Under the pieces are notes generated by a model. The model was not told where the DNA came from. It saw only the letters and a list, made by a program, of their open reading frames with translations, and searched no databases. A stretch of DNA of 13,716 nt from an uncultured Chloroflexota bacterium (lineage in GTDB: Bacteria > Chloroflexota > Dehalococcoidia > CAUJGQ01): NCBI GenBank assembly GCA_937879875.1, contig CALFMN010000217.1, forward strand, positions 1 through 13,716, written 5' to 3'. This document shows, in pieces, positions 13,369-13,716 of this stretch. Position numbers and translations under genes: made by a program. How positions within the stretch are numbered: position 1 is the first letter of the stretch; every line of letters begins with the position of its first letter.

Positions 13369-13422
13369 GCTGTCGCACACGATTCATGCCCAGTGTCTGA
13401 CTGGCGGCGAGCGCGGCGCGCC

Positions 13423-13664
13423 TAACCCTGCTTTGGCTGAAGCCAAACCTGTCCCTTCCCGACACGGGAAAGGGACTCTTGGAGCGTTCCGATCACCGTG
13501 CGACGGCAGCGGCGGGCTCGTTTCCCACCCCTGGCCTGTTCTCAGCCCCAACCCTTCCTGTGTCGGGCCAGAGCGCAGCGCAACCGTCGGAGACTTCCGA
13601 TGACCGCAGCGCAACCGTCGGAGACTTCCGATGGACAGATTTGGCGCCAGCCAAAGCAGGGTTA
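13423..13664. mobile_element. MITE-like element with 32-bp terminal inverted repeats
   Basis: The left end (13423-13454) and right end (13633-13664) are inverted repeats matching at 29 of 32 positions; the outer 17 bases (TAACCCTGCTTTGGCTG and its complement) are perfect. Both ends finish in TA, as expected of elements inserting at TA, such as IS630/Tc1-like transposons. Each end also folds on itself (TTTGGC / GCCAAA). The 242 bp have no transposase gene, so movement would need one supplied elsewhere. Inside are an imperfect GTCCCTTCCCG / CGGGAAAGGGAC hairpin and a 31-bp tandem repeat. Confidence 0.6.
13574..13635. repeat. Two tandem copies of a 31-bp unit
   Basis: Copies begin at 13574 and 13605; the first 29 bases are identical. 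Each carries the small palindrome CGGAGACTTCCG. The unit lies near the right end of the MITE-like element, and a degraded relative seems to stand at about 13482-13504. Confidence 0.8.
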
Positions 13665-13716
13665 CTGCCCTCTGCATCGCGTGCGAAACCGCGGCGCCGC
13701 ACTGCGTAACACCGCC

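Noticed and set aside
13384..13709. Small open frames across the MITE-like element on both strands
   Set aside because: They include the tandem repeat and terminal repeats, have no ribosome binding site and overlap each other; the repeat itself explains the open frames.

Overview
The window is very GC-rich (by eye about two thirds G+C), with strong G/C preference at third codon positions, compact genes on both strands and clear Shine-Dalgarno sites. The mix of genes is a HicAB-type toxin-antitoxin pair, a J-domain protein, a DinB-fold enzyme beside an FMN reductase, a TolB-like propeller, a YegD-like Hsp70, a LiuC-like crotonase, an epoxide hydrolase and an FAD monooxygenase. This suits a free-living soil or thermophile-related bacterium. 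I lean towards Chloroflexota (Thermomicrobia-like) over Actinobacteria, but no marker gene is present, so this is inference.

Layout. 1-391: non-coding, with two related perfect palindromes. 392-879: hicAB, closed by a strong terminator at 910-935. 1078-1842: J-domain protein with a C-terminal beta-sandwich. 2036-2839: secreted protein of unknown function. 3010-4124 (minus): DinB-fold gene followed by an NADPH-dependent FMN reductase, probably one operon, converging on the secreted gene across a hairpin repeat. 4451-5497: exported PD40 propeller protein. 5545-5706: coding-like remnant. 5868-6062: small unknown protein. 6356-7516: secreted protein with three tandem ~105-residue repeats, followed by a long hairpin. 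7782-9143 (minus): Hsp70-family ATPase without a substrate-binding domain, preceded by a consensus promoter and a terminated leader. 9440-9780: extremely GC-rich, hairpin-dense, non-coding. 9951-10742: crotonase-family gene, with a 20-codon gene remnant overlapping its end. 10796-11758 (minus): epoxide hydrolase. 12016-13257 (minus): FAD monooxygenase with a textbook promoter. 13423-13664: a 242-bp MITE-like element with 32-bp terminal inverted repeats and TA ends.

How the genes relate. There is no single pathway. hicAB is a self-contained module. The J-protein and the Hsp70 could be partners, although they are 6 kb apart. DinB-fold protein plus flavin reductase, epoxide hydrolase and FAD monooxygenase suggest oxidative or detoxifying chemistry on small organic molecules. 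Three genes encode exported proteins. I find no tRNA, rRNA, CRISPR array, full transposase or phage gene. The most distinctive signals are non-coding: the MITE-like element, the attenuator-like leader of the Hsp70 gene, the structured GC-rich block and the palindrome pair before hicAB.
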